Virus record (IMG/VR): IMGVR_UViG_3300008113_003767
Span: 1-21,184 of that record
Direction: 5' to 3' (one strand)
Source: a virus
Length of the DNA stretch: 21,184 nt
A program made the position numbers and the translations under genes. This document shows, piece after piece, positions 5,404 to 12,462 of the stretch (position 1 is its first letter; each line of letters opens with the position of its first letter). The notes below the pieces were generated by a model. It did no database searches. It had not been told where the DNA came from and saw nothing but the letters and a program-made list of their open reading frames with translations.

Positions 5404-7131
5404 TTACTTCTTTAGAAGTGGAACCTTTGACTTTGGGTTCTTCTTATTCCATTTTGTTGCAAGAGCATTGTATTGCTTTACAAAAGCAGCACGATCAGCA
5501 ATTGCCTTAGCATCAGCAGCAGCCTTTGCAGCAGCAGCCTCAGCCTTAATAGCGTCAAACATTGTCTGCATTGCTGTTACCTGTGCGATAAGAGCAGCGA
5601 GAGTTGCGTTTGTTGTGGATGATCCAGTTACAACGCTTGCTGTTGCAGATACTTCTACCTGACCAGCAGTTGGAAGTGAAGTTCCACCAGTAGCAGTTAC
5701 CTTGATAGCAACATCTGTAAGTGGCATGTAGACCTTGTATGTCTTTACGCCATTAGCATCTGTTGTTACTGATACTGCTGTAAGTGAATCACTTGATGCA
5801 CCGAATGCATATGATGAAACAAGTCCACCAGTAGCGAATAGGTTAGCAAATGTCTTACCTGAAAGGACAAGTCCCTTAGCATCTGTAGGTGTTACTGTAA
5901 TTGTTGCCAATTCACCAGCAGCATATGTAGCCTTATCAAAAGCAACCTTAACTGATGCAACTGAGCCTTCAACACGGACAGGGGCAGTGTTTGAAACTAC
6001 TGCTCCAGTTGTTGTTGCTGTTGATCCAGTAGATACCTTGATTCCAGCAGTTCCAGTTGCTACACCAGTTAGTGCAAACTTTGCTACACCGTCAACAATT
6101 GTTGCTGATGTGTATGAGTTGCTTACAACTGATGCTGAATCAGAAACTGCATAAAGAGTTCCTGCTCCAACTGTTACTCCTGCTGCATCGTATGCAACTG
6201 CTGTAACTACGTCAGCATTTGAACCTGTTGCGATAACTGGCTTTGCTGTTGTTGTAACTACTGTAGCAATATCTCCATAGAATGTAACCTTCTCAACTGC
6301 AAGGACAACGCCTGATGCAGATGTAATTGTTACAGTTCCAACACCTGATGTGTTGTCAGCGAAGATACCGATGTACTGACCATTAGCAACTGTAAGTGCA
6401 CGACCTTGTGCTGTGATAGTTGCATGGTTTGAACCAGTTCCAATAAGACCTGAACCTGAGACAATTGCTGTCATAGATTCTGATGCTGAAGCACCTGCTG
6501 CGTTCTTCTGTGTAACAGCAATTACTGCTACTGCATCTGAAGCAGTTGCCTTTGGAGCGAATACCTCTACGTCTGCTGTTGCAGAAATTGTCTCACCCTT
6601 GTTAAGGATTGAAGTTGATGTTCCTGCAGAGGCCTTTGTGTCTGGAGCAGTAACAGTTACTGTCCATACAACTGCTGCAGAGTTAACTCCACCAGTTGAA
6701 CCTGTGCCTAGAGAAGGCGTAAACTTATAAACATAAGTACCAGCGATGCTTGGAGCATCTACTGTAGCCTTGATCTTTGCAGTTACATATGTTGCTGTAT
6801 TTGCTGTTGAAGCAATATTAGCAGAATAATTACCAGAGCCTAGGACAACTGCTGCACTAGATGTTTCCTGTACAGAAAGAGTTGCAAGTGATGCAGACCC
6901 AACTGGAAGGCTAGTAACAGAAGAAGTCACAGTGACTGTATCTGATGTTGTTTGTGCCAAGAACGAAACAGTTACTACTGCTGTAGCAGACTCTCCAGTA
7001 AATACAGCATCTGCTGCTGTATCAATTGAGATTGTGTCTGCGTTTACGGCAGCCTGTGACGGCATGGCAGAAAGGGTTGCGAAGGACAAGGCTGCAGCGA
7101 TGCCCAATGCGAGTTTCTTGAATGAATTCAT
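5404..7131 (-). CDS. Exported Ig-like surface protein, 575 aa (S-layer-like)
   Basis: Residues 1-27 are a standard Sec signal peptide (MNSFKKLALGIAAALSF, cleavage after PSQA). The mature protein is very rich in Thr, Val, Ala and Ser and shows a series of beta-sandwich-like units at about 30-165, 165-295, 295-395 and 395-505. The last begins with VKVAFDKATYAAGELATITV, a pattern typical of Ig-like (invasin/Big) surface proteins. Residues about 510-550 form an Ala/Lys coiled coil, and the end is basic (KKNPKSKVPLLKK). From memory, S-layer-like proteins of low-GC actinobacteria share this style. The ATG at 7131 has GAGGAGAAAG upstream. A weak TATAAA lies at 7174-7179. It stands alone between the large terminase and a terminator. 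A phage copy could coat the virion or mask the cell surface; the function is unknown. Confidence 0.85.
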   Translation of the reverse strand: MNSFKKLALGIAAALSFATLSAMPSQAAVNADTISIDTAADAVFTGESATAVVTVSFLAQTTSDTVTVTSSVTSLPVGSASLATLSVQETSSAAVVLGSGNYSANIASTANTATYVTAKIKATVDAPSIAGTYVYKFTPSLGTGSTGGVNSAAVVWTVTVTAPDTKASAGTSTSILNKGETISATADVEVFAPKATASDAVAVIAVTQKNAAGASASESMTAIVSGSGLIGTGSNHATITAQGRALTVANGQYIGIFADNTSGVGTVTITSASGVVLAVEKVTFYGDIATVVTTTAKPVIATGSNADVVTAVAYDAAGVTVGAGTLYAVSDSASVVSNSYTSATIVDGVAKFALTGVATGTAGIKVSTGSTATTTGAVVSNTAPVRVEGSVASVKVAFDKATYAAGELATITVTPTDAKGLVLSGKTFANLFATGGLVSSYAFGASSDSLTAVSVTTDANGVKTYKVYMPLTDVAIKVTATGGTSLPTAGQVEVSATASVVTGSSTTNATLAALIAQVTAMQTMFDAIKAEAAAAKAAADAKAIADRAAFVKQYNALATKWNKKNPKSKVPLLKK

Positions 7132-7174
7132 CTTTCTCCTCGTTTGTTTTATTCCAGTCTTATGACTAGAAAAT

Positions 7175-8962
7175 TTATATTAGATTGAATTTGTCTAAGA
7201 AATCACGAACGTCATCCGTCATTTGCTTAGGTTCTAATTCTACCATAGATCTTCGTTTCTCCGCAAGTTGAGCGGAAGAAGAGGACCAAGTGTGTACTTC
7301 AATGACTGTATTAGTAGTCTTTGGGGTATGTGATATAGCCCCAAATACTGCACCAGCCAAAGCATCTGCTAAGTCTTTAGACTTTTTTCTAGGGTGATCT
7401 ACACGATTACCCTTCATAATCTTTAACTCAGACATTTCTTCTAGCAATATTGGAATCATGGGAATTGCTACACGCTCTTCATAGATCATCATTGCTAAAT
7501 CTTCATAATGTTTCTTAGCAACAGAAACAGTTTCAGTTCTGATTCCAACAGCCTGCAACTCATTTTGAATATCAAATGATTGCCAGCGGTCAAATGAAAC
7601 CATACCTAGATTAAAACCTTCTCTACGAAGATTAATAATCCAATTCTTTACATCAGATAAGTTCACTGGTCCTTCTGCTCTTGGTTCCCACCATGCCACT
7701 GCATCTACAACAACCATTGGCGCTACCTGTTCGTAATCTTTAATTACCTGAATGTTTACCCATTTGTCAACATGTGCAATTGCTACCGCACACTTATCGT
7801 GCTTTTGTGCAAGGTCAGCATGGATATAATAAACCTTATCTGGGTCTGGCTTAAAAGACTCATCAAACCTTCTAAACTGATCCAACGGATTACGAAGTGT
7901 CATGACCTTCTCTAGTTTAGTTCTATCCTTAAAAAATGCGTCAGAGGCATATGTAGGCATACAGGCAAAACGCATCATAGCATCTGCTAAGTCTGTGTAG
8001 AATGCAATCTTAAAGTCATCTATCTTACGGGTAGGATTTACTTCCCATGTTGGTCTCTTAAATGCTAATACCTTTGGAATTTTGTACGAGATGATAGTAT
8101 CTTCATCCCACGAAATTTCAAACCTGTTGCCTGGGTCTTCGTGTGGCAGATCTGGATTCATAATAAAAGTATGCTTGCGTTCTACAGTTTCTTTCTCAGC
8201 AATTACTGATTCATATTTCTGTGAAATAAAGTCGCCTTGGTAGCGTGGGAATGAAAGCAAAACAACCTTACCAAGGTCAGGGAAACGAGAATCTACAGTA
8301 CCACGGAAGGCTTTATAGATGTTCTCTGCAGTCTTACCTTGTTCGTTTCCAGTTCCAACCTCTGATGCAAAACCAGAAATTTCATCAAGCACTGCCATAA
8401 ACAAGTTCAAACCTTCGTGTGACTCACGCTCTGAGTGTCCTGAATAAACAGTTACAGATTTATCAAAATCAATTGAGTCTGCTTTTGCGTTATACTTTCC
8501 AGCAAACCACGGGGATCTTTCAATCTTTGATTTAAAACCTTTAAAGAAAACGTTCTTGGCCTGTTGAGCGTTAATAGCAACGTTAATAATATCAATAGCA
8601 TCTCCTGCAGGCTTGCCATAATAAACAGCAGGATCTTTAAGACATAGTAGTTTATATACTGTATATGCACAGGCTACAGTTGATACAAAGTCTTTTCCAG
8701 ATCCCTTGCCAAGTTGCAGAATGATCTCATTCTTTGTATATTTGTCAAAGTACTTTGCTCCTTCAACTGAGCCATAGAGTTCTTCAAGATCTTCTTTGCG
8801 GTAAATCTGGCTCATAGCCTCTACGATTTGATACTGGATATCAGATAATTCTGGTTGCCCAAGATAGTCTGGAGACTCAACAAATGTCTTTGCGTCTACA
8901 GGCTTTTCAATAAAATGGTTTTCTTTTAGTACTTCAAGAAACTCATTGAACATCGTGGACAA
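7175..8962 (-). CDS. terL: Terminase large subunit
   Basis: This is the ATPase-nuclease motor that packages DNA into proheads. The ATPase half has Walker A GKGSGKD (85-91), Walker B LFMAVLDE (187-194, with catalytic Glu194) and a coupling motif near LLSFPRYQGD (235-244). The RNase H-like nuclease half has Asp383 (YYIHADLAQ), Asp458 (VSFDRWQSFD) and Asp530/Asp533 (KKSKDLADAL), the usual acidic residues. Length, 595 aa, is normal. The longest frame starts with TTG at 8962 and overlaps the small-subunit gene by 20 bases; ATG at 8953 is the alternative and neither has a well-spaced ribosome-binding site. The neighbouring small subunit supports the call. The packaging type cannot be decided here. 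Confidence 0.95.
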   Translation of the reverse strand: MSTMFNEFLEVLKENHFIEKPVDAKTFVESPDYLGQPELSDIQYQIVEAMSQIYRKEDLEELYGSVEGAKYFDKYTKNEIILQLGKGSGKDFVSTVACAYTVYKLLCLKDPAVYYGKPAGDAIDIINVAINAQQAKNVFFKGFKSKIERSPWFAGKYNAKADSIDFDKSVTVYSGHSERESHEGLNLFMAVLDEISGFASEVGTGNEQGKTAENIYKAFRGTVDSRFPDLGKVVLLSFPRYQGDFISQKYESVIAEKETVERKHTFIMNPDLPHEDPGNRFEISWDEDTIISYKIPKVLAFKRPTWEVNPTRKIDDFKIAFYTDLADAMMRFACMPTYASDAFFKDRTKLEKVMTLRNPLDQFRRFDESFKPDPDKVYYIHADLAQKHDKCAVAIAHVDKWVNIQVIKDYEQVAPMVVVDAVAWWEPRAEGPVNLSDVKNWIINLRREGFNLGMVSFDRWQSFDIQNELQAVGIRTETVSVAKKHYEDLAMMIYEERVAIPMIPILLEEMSELKIMKGNRVDHPRKKSKDLADALAGAVFGAISHTPKTTNTVIEVHTWSSSSAQLAEKRRSMVELEPKQMTDDVRDFLDKFNLI

Positions 8963-9479
8963 CTGTAATCACTTCTCCCTCTTTTGCAATAGAGGATAAT
9001 CTTTGCATAATGGTGTCACGAACTTCTGGATACTCTGAGGCAACATCTCTAAGAATTCCTACAAGAACTTCTTGACGACGCTCAACCTCAACCATCTCTT
9101 CAGCAAGTTCTTTATTTTCAAGAAGCCCAGCCTTCTGCAGCATGTCAATGCGCTTTGACTCAATGTCCATAACTAATTTAATAGCAGCAGTCTTTGCACT
9201 AAGATTATTAGTCATAGATGCTTCATCAATAACTTCGTAAGACTTTCCAATTAGTCTTGCATAGTGTGCATCCATTGCAGCCAGTGCCTCTTTAGCACGA
9301 GCACGAATAGCATCATTGGCAGATGCCATAACCTTCCACTCATTGATCAAAGAAACAACACGAGTTCTTGGAATGTCTAATTCTTTTGAAATAACCGTAG
9401 GGTCGTTGCCTTTTAGATATTCGCTAACAACAACGTTTACCTGATCAAGATGTTTAATCAAATCATCTTCAGTTGACAT
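8943..9479 (-). CDS. terS: Probable terminase small subunit
   Basis: This 178-aa helical protein has an N-terminal helix-turn-helix at about 16-48 (VSEYLKGNDPTVISKELDIP then RTRVVSLINEW). A long coiled central part follows, with DIESKRIDMLQKAGLLENKE and EEMVEVERRQEVLVGILRD (about 125-165). A DNA-binding HTH plus an oligomerising helical core matches small terminase subunits, which bind the packaging site. It lies immediately before the large subunit and overlaps it. The ATG at 9479 has GAGGGTAAGT upstream. Sequence similarity in this family is weak, so the call rests on architecture and position. Confidence 0.8.
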   Translation of the reverse strand: MSTEDDLIKHLDQVNVVVSEYLKGNDPTVISKELDIPRTRVVSLINEWKVMASANDAIRARAKEALAAMDAHYARLIGKSYEVIDEASMTNNLSAKTAAIKLVMDIESKRIDMLQKAGLLENKELAEEMVEVERRQEVLVGILRDVASEYPEVRDTIMQRLSSIAKEGEVITVVHDVQ

Positions 9480-9711
9480 ACTTACCCTCTAATCTATTAA
9501 TTTCATCTTTGATATAGAATATGGCCTTCTCAAGATCCTGAATAGTTTTTGATTCATCTTTAAGTCCTGCTCTCCACAAATACTTAAAGGCATTACCTAT
9601 GTTAAAGTTACGATGACGAGTAATCTGAATGCACTCAACTCCAGACGGGTCTGTTGTATAGTGTGCTGGGTGGTTGACCTGATCAACTGTGATGTTTAAA
9701 TTTTCACTCAT
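9469..9711 (-). CDS. DUF3310 family protein, 80 aa
   Basis: The protein matches the DUF3310 pattern common in phages: VNHPAHYT at the start, GVECIQITRHRNFNIGNAFK and YLWRAGLKDE in the middle, and QDLEKAIFYIKDEI near the end. The family is often labelled 'nucleotide kinase' by transfer, but no P-loop is visible here and the role is unknown. I chose ATG at 9711, which overlaps the stop codon of the previous gene (ATGAGTGA). A longer reading from ATG 9717 or TTG 9732 would add residues not typical of the family. It overlaps the small terminase gene by 11 bases. Confidence 0.88.
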   Translation of the reverse strand: MSENLNITVDQVNHPAHYTTDPSGVECIQITRHRNFNIGNAFKYLWRAGLKDESKTIQDLEKAIFYIKDEINRLEGKYVN

Positions 9712-9829
9712 CTTCATCTTCTTCCCACTCAAATGCTTCTGGCAATCCTTTTAATGCTGTGATAACAAATGTTATTCCAACAGCACCAGCAACACCTAAA
9801 CCAATTACTAACTTTTGTATCTTACTCAT
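9704..9829 (-). CDS. Single-pass membrane protein, 41 aa, unknown function
   Basis: The protein starts MSKIQKLVIGLG and has one membrane segment at about 7-27. It ends in an acidic tail, EAFEWEEDEDE. The ATG at 9829 overlaps the stop codon of the 51-aa HTH gene (ATGA), which points to coupled translation, and AAGG lies just upstream. A longer frame extending to 9895 exists but would overlap the HTH gene, so it is less likely. No function can be given. The positive N-terminus suggests an inside start with the acidic tail outside, or the reverse if inserted differently. Confidence 0.55.
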   Translation of the reverse strand: MSKIQKLVIGLGVAGAVGITFVITALKGLPEAFEWEEDEDE

Positions 9830-9981
9830 CGCCTTGACTTCCTTAATCCAAATTTTGCAAGGTATACGTAGATAGTCTCTACGCTTGCCCCACACTCTTT
9901 AGCGATATCTTCTGGAGTCTTCTTATCCATTAAATACCGCTTGCGTAGCCAAACTTCACTTGTATATAGTTTACCAGCCAT
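9826..9981 (-). CDS. Small helix-turn-helix protein, 51 aa
   Basis: The protein is essentially one DNA-binding domain. A basic first helix SEVWLRKRYLMDKK (8-21) is followed by TPEDIAKECGASVETIYVYL (22-41), a homeodomain-like helix-turn-helix with the recognition helix ETIYVYLAKF, and the basic end GLRKSRR. Such short HTH proteins are frequent in phage genomes and may regulate transcription or help place nucleoprotein complexes. The ATG at 9981 follows the RuvC-like gene stop by 4 bases, has no close ribosome-binding site, and is probably translated by coupling. The stop codon overlaps the next ATG. Confidence 0.75.
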   Translation of the reverse strand: MAGKLYTSEVWLRKRYLMDKKTPEDIAKECGASVETIYVYLAKFGLRKSRR

Positions 9982-9985
9982 AATG

Positions 9986-10576
9986 TTATTTGTCAACTCC
10001 TATAGCCTTTGTCCAATTATTTATTGCCCAATGCCCAATACCACAAGCATCCGCTACATCGTTATCATCAATTGCTTTATCATAGGTAGTATTAATAAAC
10101 TTAATAGTTCTTTCTTTACGGAGCATTCTTTCATAGGACTTATACCAAGACTCTGACTTCCCTGGATTTTGTGAGCGAATAAATAGTTGCTCATCCTTAG
10201 AGATCTTTTTGTTACCAATGTAGTTTTGCCATGTAATCGGAGATACCTTACCAAAGGTTCTGATCCCGCTGATTGCAGCGGAACCTAGAAGTGCTCCCTG
10301 AACTAAAGCAAGGTCAGCAGCAGTCTTTGGGCTATTCATAAATACAGTATGCTCAATAACAATAGCATCAACATTAATATATTTTTCAAAGTAGAGTCGT
10401 GTCTTTGCAGCAGCGTCTCCAACTTTGTCATATATATCTTTGCCTTCAAAGTAAATCTTGCCACACTCTTTTAAGAATCCAGCATGAAAGGTAGCATAAG
10501 CAAGACTATTTGTGCTAGCATCTATTGCACAAATTCTTTCTGGTTGGGTTTCTATACCCCACTTATTCTTGCTCAT
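9986..10576 (-). CDS. RuvC-like Holliday junction resolvase
   Basis: This protein of about 196 aa has an RNase H-fold resolvase layout: Asp19 in ICAIDASTNSLAYA, Glu75 in AIVIEHTVFMNSPKTAADL, and a final acidic pair Asp173/Asp176 in DDNDVADACGIGHWA. These match the catalytic carboxylates of RuvC (D-E-D-D). RuvC-like enzymes cut four-way junctions symmetrically; in a phage this clears recombination branches before packaging. The start may be ATG 10576 or TTG 10582, which has AAGGG five bases upstream. It follows a zinc-knuckle gene with a small overlap, in one block with RecA and the Cas4-like exonuclease. Confidence 0.88.
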   Translation of the reverse strand: MSKNKWGIETQPERICAIDASTNSLAYATFHAGFLKECGKIYFEGKDIYDKVGDAAAKTRLYFEKYINVDAIVIEHTVFMNSPKTAADLALVQGALLGSAAISGIRTFGKVSPITWQNYIGNKKISKDEQLFIRSQNPGKSESWYKSYERMLRKERTIKFINTTYDKAIDDNDVADACGIGHWAINNWTKAIGVDK

Positions 10577-10853
10577 ACTCAATAAATCCCTTCAACTCTT
10601 TAATCATTTTGTTAACTTCTTTTTCACTTATGTTGCAATTTGAACAAAATCCAGAATCGTTGTATATGGATAGGAGAACTCCGCATCCACCAAGACACCT
10701 TCTGTCTTTGCCTATTCTTTTTTGTCTACGTGTAACTTGATATCTTTCAGCAATTTTTTCTCTAGTAGCCTCATCTCTACAAGTATTGCTGCAATATATC
10801 TGATAACTTACTTTAGGATTAAAGTATGTATCACATTTGTTACAAAGTTTCAA
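10563..10853 (-). CDS. Zinc-knuckle protein with two Cys4 clusters, 96 aa
   Basis: Two possible zinc sites are seen: Cys4, Cys7, Cys21, Cys25 (KLCNKC and YCSNTC), then Cys53, Cys57, Cys70, Cys73 (CLGGC and FCSNC). A basic helical part lies between them (EATREKIAERYQVTRRQKR) and a charged helix ends the protein. It may bind nucleic acid, but no known family is recognised. The start appears to be TTG at 10853, six bases after GGAGAA and overlapping the end of the Cas4-like gene; an ATG start would lose the first CxxC pair. It lies between two recombination nucleases. Confidence 0.75.
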   Translation of the reverse strand: MKLCNKCDTYFNPKVSYQIYCSNTCRDEATREKIAERYQVTRRQKRIGKDRRCLGGCGVLLSIYNDSGFCSNCNISEKEVNKMIKELKGFIEYEQE

Positions 10854-11655
10854 CTAACTTCTCCATTGACTTAATCTTAACTACTCCCTCTCCTGCATCT
10901 GCACATGCCTGTTGAATAGGACATGTCTTACAGATTTTAGAGTTAGATCGGTAGTTTTTAGTAGGAAGAGTTCTATCTTCCCAAGCCTTGCGAACTTCAC
11001 GCATCCATTGAAATGCGTTATCAATCCATTCACGATAATTATCATCTACCTCTACTGGCAACACAAGGAGTTCGTGATTATTCTTATTCTCATAAATAAG
11101 CACGCCCTTCTTCTTGCCAAGAATCTTCATGTAGATAAGCAACTGAATCAAGTGACCAGTCTTAGGCTTCATAGAATTCTTGCGATATTCAAACCCTTCG
11201 TTGAGCATTGTCTTAATTTCTCCGACAATCTCTTCGCCTTCCCAATCAAGCATAACATCTCCATACCCAAAGATAGGAGGATCGTCATGTCTAATCTTAA
11301 ACTCTGTTGTCTCTTCATTATTATCATCACGATAGACTTTAACAATGCCAGCATTCATCATGGCATTTTGAATTCTTGCGTGAGATAAGGTTCCAGCAGT
11401 CATGTTTGCTGCACCATAAGCATCTGCATTATCTTCAAATGTTTGACCATCAAATGCCAGATACCAATATCTTGGACACTCTCCATGAGAGTAGGCAATT
11501 GTAGATGGAGCAAATGTTTTCTTCTGTGTATGTTTTGGCCCACGGTTAATAATATATCCGTGCTTAATCTTTTCAATTAAAGCATCGCTATCAAGAACAT
11601 TATTCTTCTTCATAGCAGGCTTAAGCATCACCGAGTGTAGTAAATTCTTAGTCAT
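10840..11655 (-). CDS. Cas4/RecB-like PD-(D/E)XK exonuclease with Fe-S cysteines
   Basis: This is a nuclease of the Cas4/AddB-like type. Cys60 (HGECPRYWYL) and the C-terminal trio Cys242, Cys245, Cys251 (CKTCPIQQAC) are placed as ligands of a 4Fe-4S cluster. Between them are Asp133 (FGYGDVMLD), Glu146-x-Lys148 (VGEIKTM) and the QLLIY motif (171-175), giving the complete PD-(D/E)XK active site. Length, about 271 aa, fits. Known activity: end resection of double-stranded DNA to give single strands for RecA-type recombination. No CRISPR array or cas1/cas2 is present, so this is a stand-alone phage copy. ATG 11655 is preferred over ATG 11661 because AAAGGA then has proper spacing. It has its own promoter at 11676-11684. 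Confidence 0.9.
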   Translation of the reverse strand: MTKNLLHSVMLKPAMKKNNVLDSDALIEKIKHGYIINRGPKHTQKKTFAPSTIAYSHGECPRYWYLAFDGQTFEDNADAYGAANMTAGTLSHARIQNAMMNAGIVKVYRDDNNEETTEFKIRHDDPPIFGYGDVMLDWEGEEIVGEIKTMLNEGFEYRKNSMKPKTGHLIQLLIYMKILGKKKGVLIYENKNNHELLVLPVEVDDNYREWIDNAFQWMREVRKAWEDRTLPTKNYRSNSKICKTCPIQQACADAGEGVVKIKSMEKLVETL

Positions 11656-11675
11656 ATTCATCCTTTGTTTATATA

Positions 11676-11684
11676 AGTATACCA
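11676..11684 (-). promoter_or_regulatory. Extended -10 promoter before the Cas4-like gene
   Basis: The minus strand reads TGGTATACT, an extended -10 identical to the one before the HslV-like gene. No good -35 box is seen 16-18 bases upstream. Transcription would start near 11669, with a leader of about 14 bases including AAAGGA. It could drive the block from here to the terminase. Confidence 0.5.
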
Positions 11685-11686
11685 GG

Positions 11687-11998
11687 TTAGCGCATTATGT
11701 ATTTTAATGCTGAGACCAAGTTGTTTACTGCTTCTGCTGCTGTGTAATAAATATTTTTCTTTGCCCGATTGTTCTTGTCAACATTTGCCATCCAAGTAGC
11801 CTTTAACGCTAGTTTTCCCGCAATTGCCTGAAGTCTTACAATCTCAATTGCTGCAACTGGCATAGGAATGTCTGGCTTAATAATTAACTTAGCAATCATT
11901 GATAGAGCCATTGTAAGTTCTTCATCATCCATAAATTCGGCAATCTCTGCCAAACCATTAACCATCTCCAGCGTTGTTTGTCCTGTACCTTCTGTCAT
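11687..11998 (-). CDS. Helical protein of unknown function, 103 aa
   Basis: No known domain is recognised. The protein is almost all helix: MVNGLAEIAEFMDDEELTMA at the start, KLIIKPDIPMPVAAIEIVRL in the middle and NIYYTAAEAVNNLVSALKYI at the end. From memory, proteins of this form sit beside recombination genes in other phages, but no function is established. The ATG at 11998 has GGAGAA four bases upstream and follows the preceding stop codon by one base, so it is part of the same operon as the small nuclease. The regular heptad-like hydrophobics suggest an oligomer or a partner for a neighbouring enzyme. Confidence 0.7.
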   Translation of the reverse strand: MTEGTGQTTLEMVNGLAEIAEFMDDEELTMALSMIAKLIIKPDIPMPVAAIEIVRLQAIAGKLALKATWMANVDKNNRAKKNIYYTAAEAVNNLVSALKYIMR

Positions 11999-11999
11999 T

Positions 12000-12284
12000 T
12001 TATTCTCCTTCTACTAACTGTTCTAACATGTCTAATTCAATTATAGCAAGTCGGACCTTCTGGGTACCCTCGCCAAGTACGATAATCAAGGCAGGATCCA
12101 TACTCTTCTTAAGAGCATCAGTAACAGCCTTAGCCCAAACATCTTGGTTAAGAGTAAAAGACTTTGAGCATTCTTTAAAGTCAACTACAAAGTTATGCCA
12201 AGAGGCATCACCTTTCGTATTATTTCTACCAGAGTTTTTGTGCTGTTTTGCACCTATTCTCTTTGACTCAGAACGCTCACTCAT
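12000..12284 (-). CDS. Small PD-(D/E)XK nuclease, resolvase-like, 94 aa
   Basis: The protein has the pattern of a compact phage nuclease family: SERSESKRIGAKQHKNSGR, then NTKGDASWHNFVVDFKECSK, then a helix, then ALIIVLGEGTQKVRLAIIEL. The metal-binding core would be Asp in KGDAS and the VDFKE strand (D-x-K). Similar phage proteins with GSG...KGD...E.K are annotated as Holliday junction resolvase-like or VRR-NUC-like nucleases. The family link is from memory and the order of residues, so I hold it with moderate confidence. ATG 12284 overlaps the previous stop codon (ATGAGTGA). A TTG at 12290 would add two residues. Confidence 0.65.
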   Translation of the reverse strand: MSERSESKRIGAKQHKNSGRNNTKGDASWHNFVVDFKECSKSFTLNQDVWAKAVTDALKKSMDPALIIVLGEGTQKVRLAIIELDMLEQLVEGE

Positions 12285-12462
12285 TTGCAAAGTCCGCCTT
12301 CTTCTTTTTCTTTGGTATTAGATTTACTTTAGATACATGCTTCTTAGTACACATCCATGTAGCATCTCCAGATTCAATCCAAAGTCTTAAAGAAAGAACT
12401 TCCTCTTGACATTTTTTGCAAGGAAACTTTCCTTCAAATACTTTAAATTCTTTATCAGCCAT
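12277..12462 (-). CDS. Small zinc-binding-type protein, 61 aa
   Basis: The protein has CKKC (15-18) and a later CTKKH (38-42), so one zinc site with Cys3-His is possible. It ends with a strongly basic stretch, PKKKKKADFANE. These features fit a short nucleic-acid-binding protein; no characterised family is recognised. The ATG at 12462 overlaps the stop codon end of recA by 8 bases, and its own end overlaps the small nuclease, giving tight coupling with recombination genes. Confidence 0.68.
   Translation of the reverse strand: MADKEFKVFEGKFPCKKCQEEVLSLRLWIESGDATWMCTKKHVSKVNLIPKKKKKADFANE

Noticed and set aside
5735-7165. Several plus-strand open frames opposite the 575-aa Ig-like gene
   Set aside because: Shadow frames caused by Ala/Thr/Val-rich codons; the minus-strand frame has a signal peptide, ribosome-binding site and terminator.
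7132-7174. Hairpin CCAGTC/GACTAG before the 575-aa gene and a weak TATAAA
   Set aside because: The stem is six pairs with a wobble and no T run follows. No -35 box matches the TATAAA, so neither a terminator nor a firm promoter can be supported.
10840-11655. Cas4-like protein as part of a CRISPR-Cas system
   Set aside because: No repeat array and no cas1 or cas2 are present. Stand-alone Cas4-like exonucleases beside RecA are common in phages.
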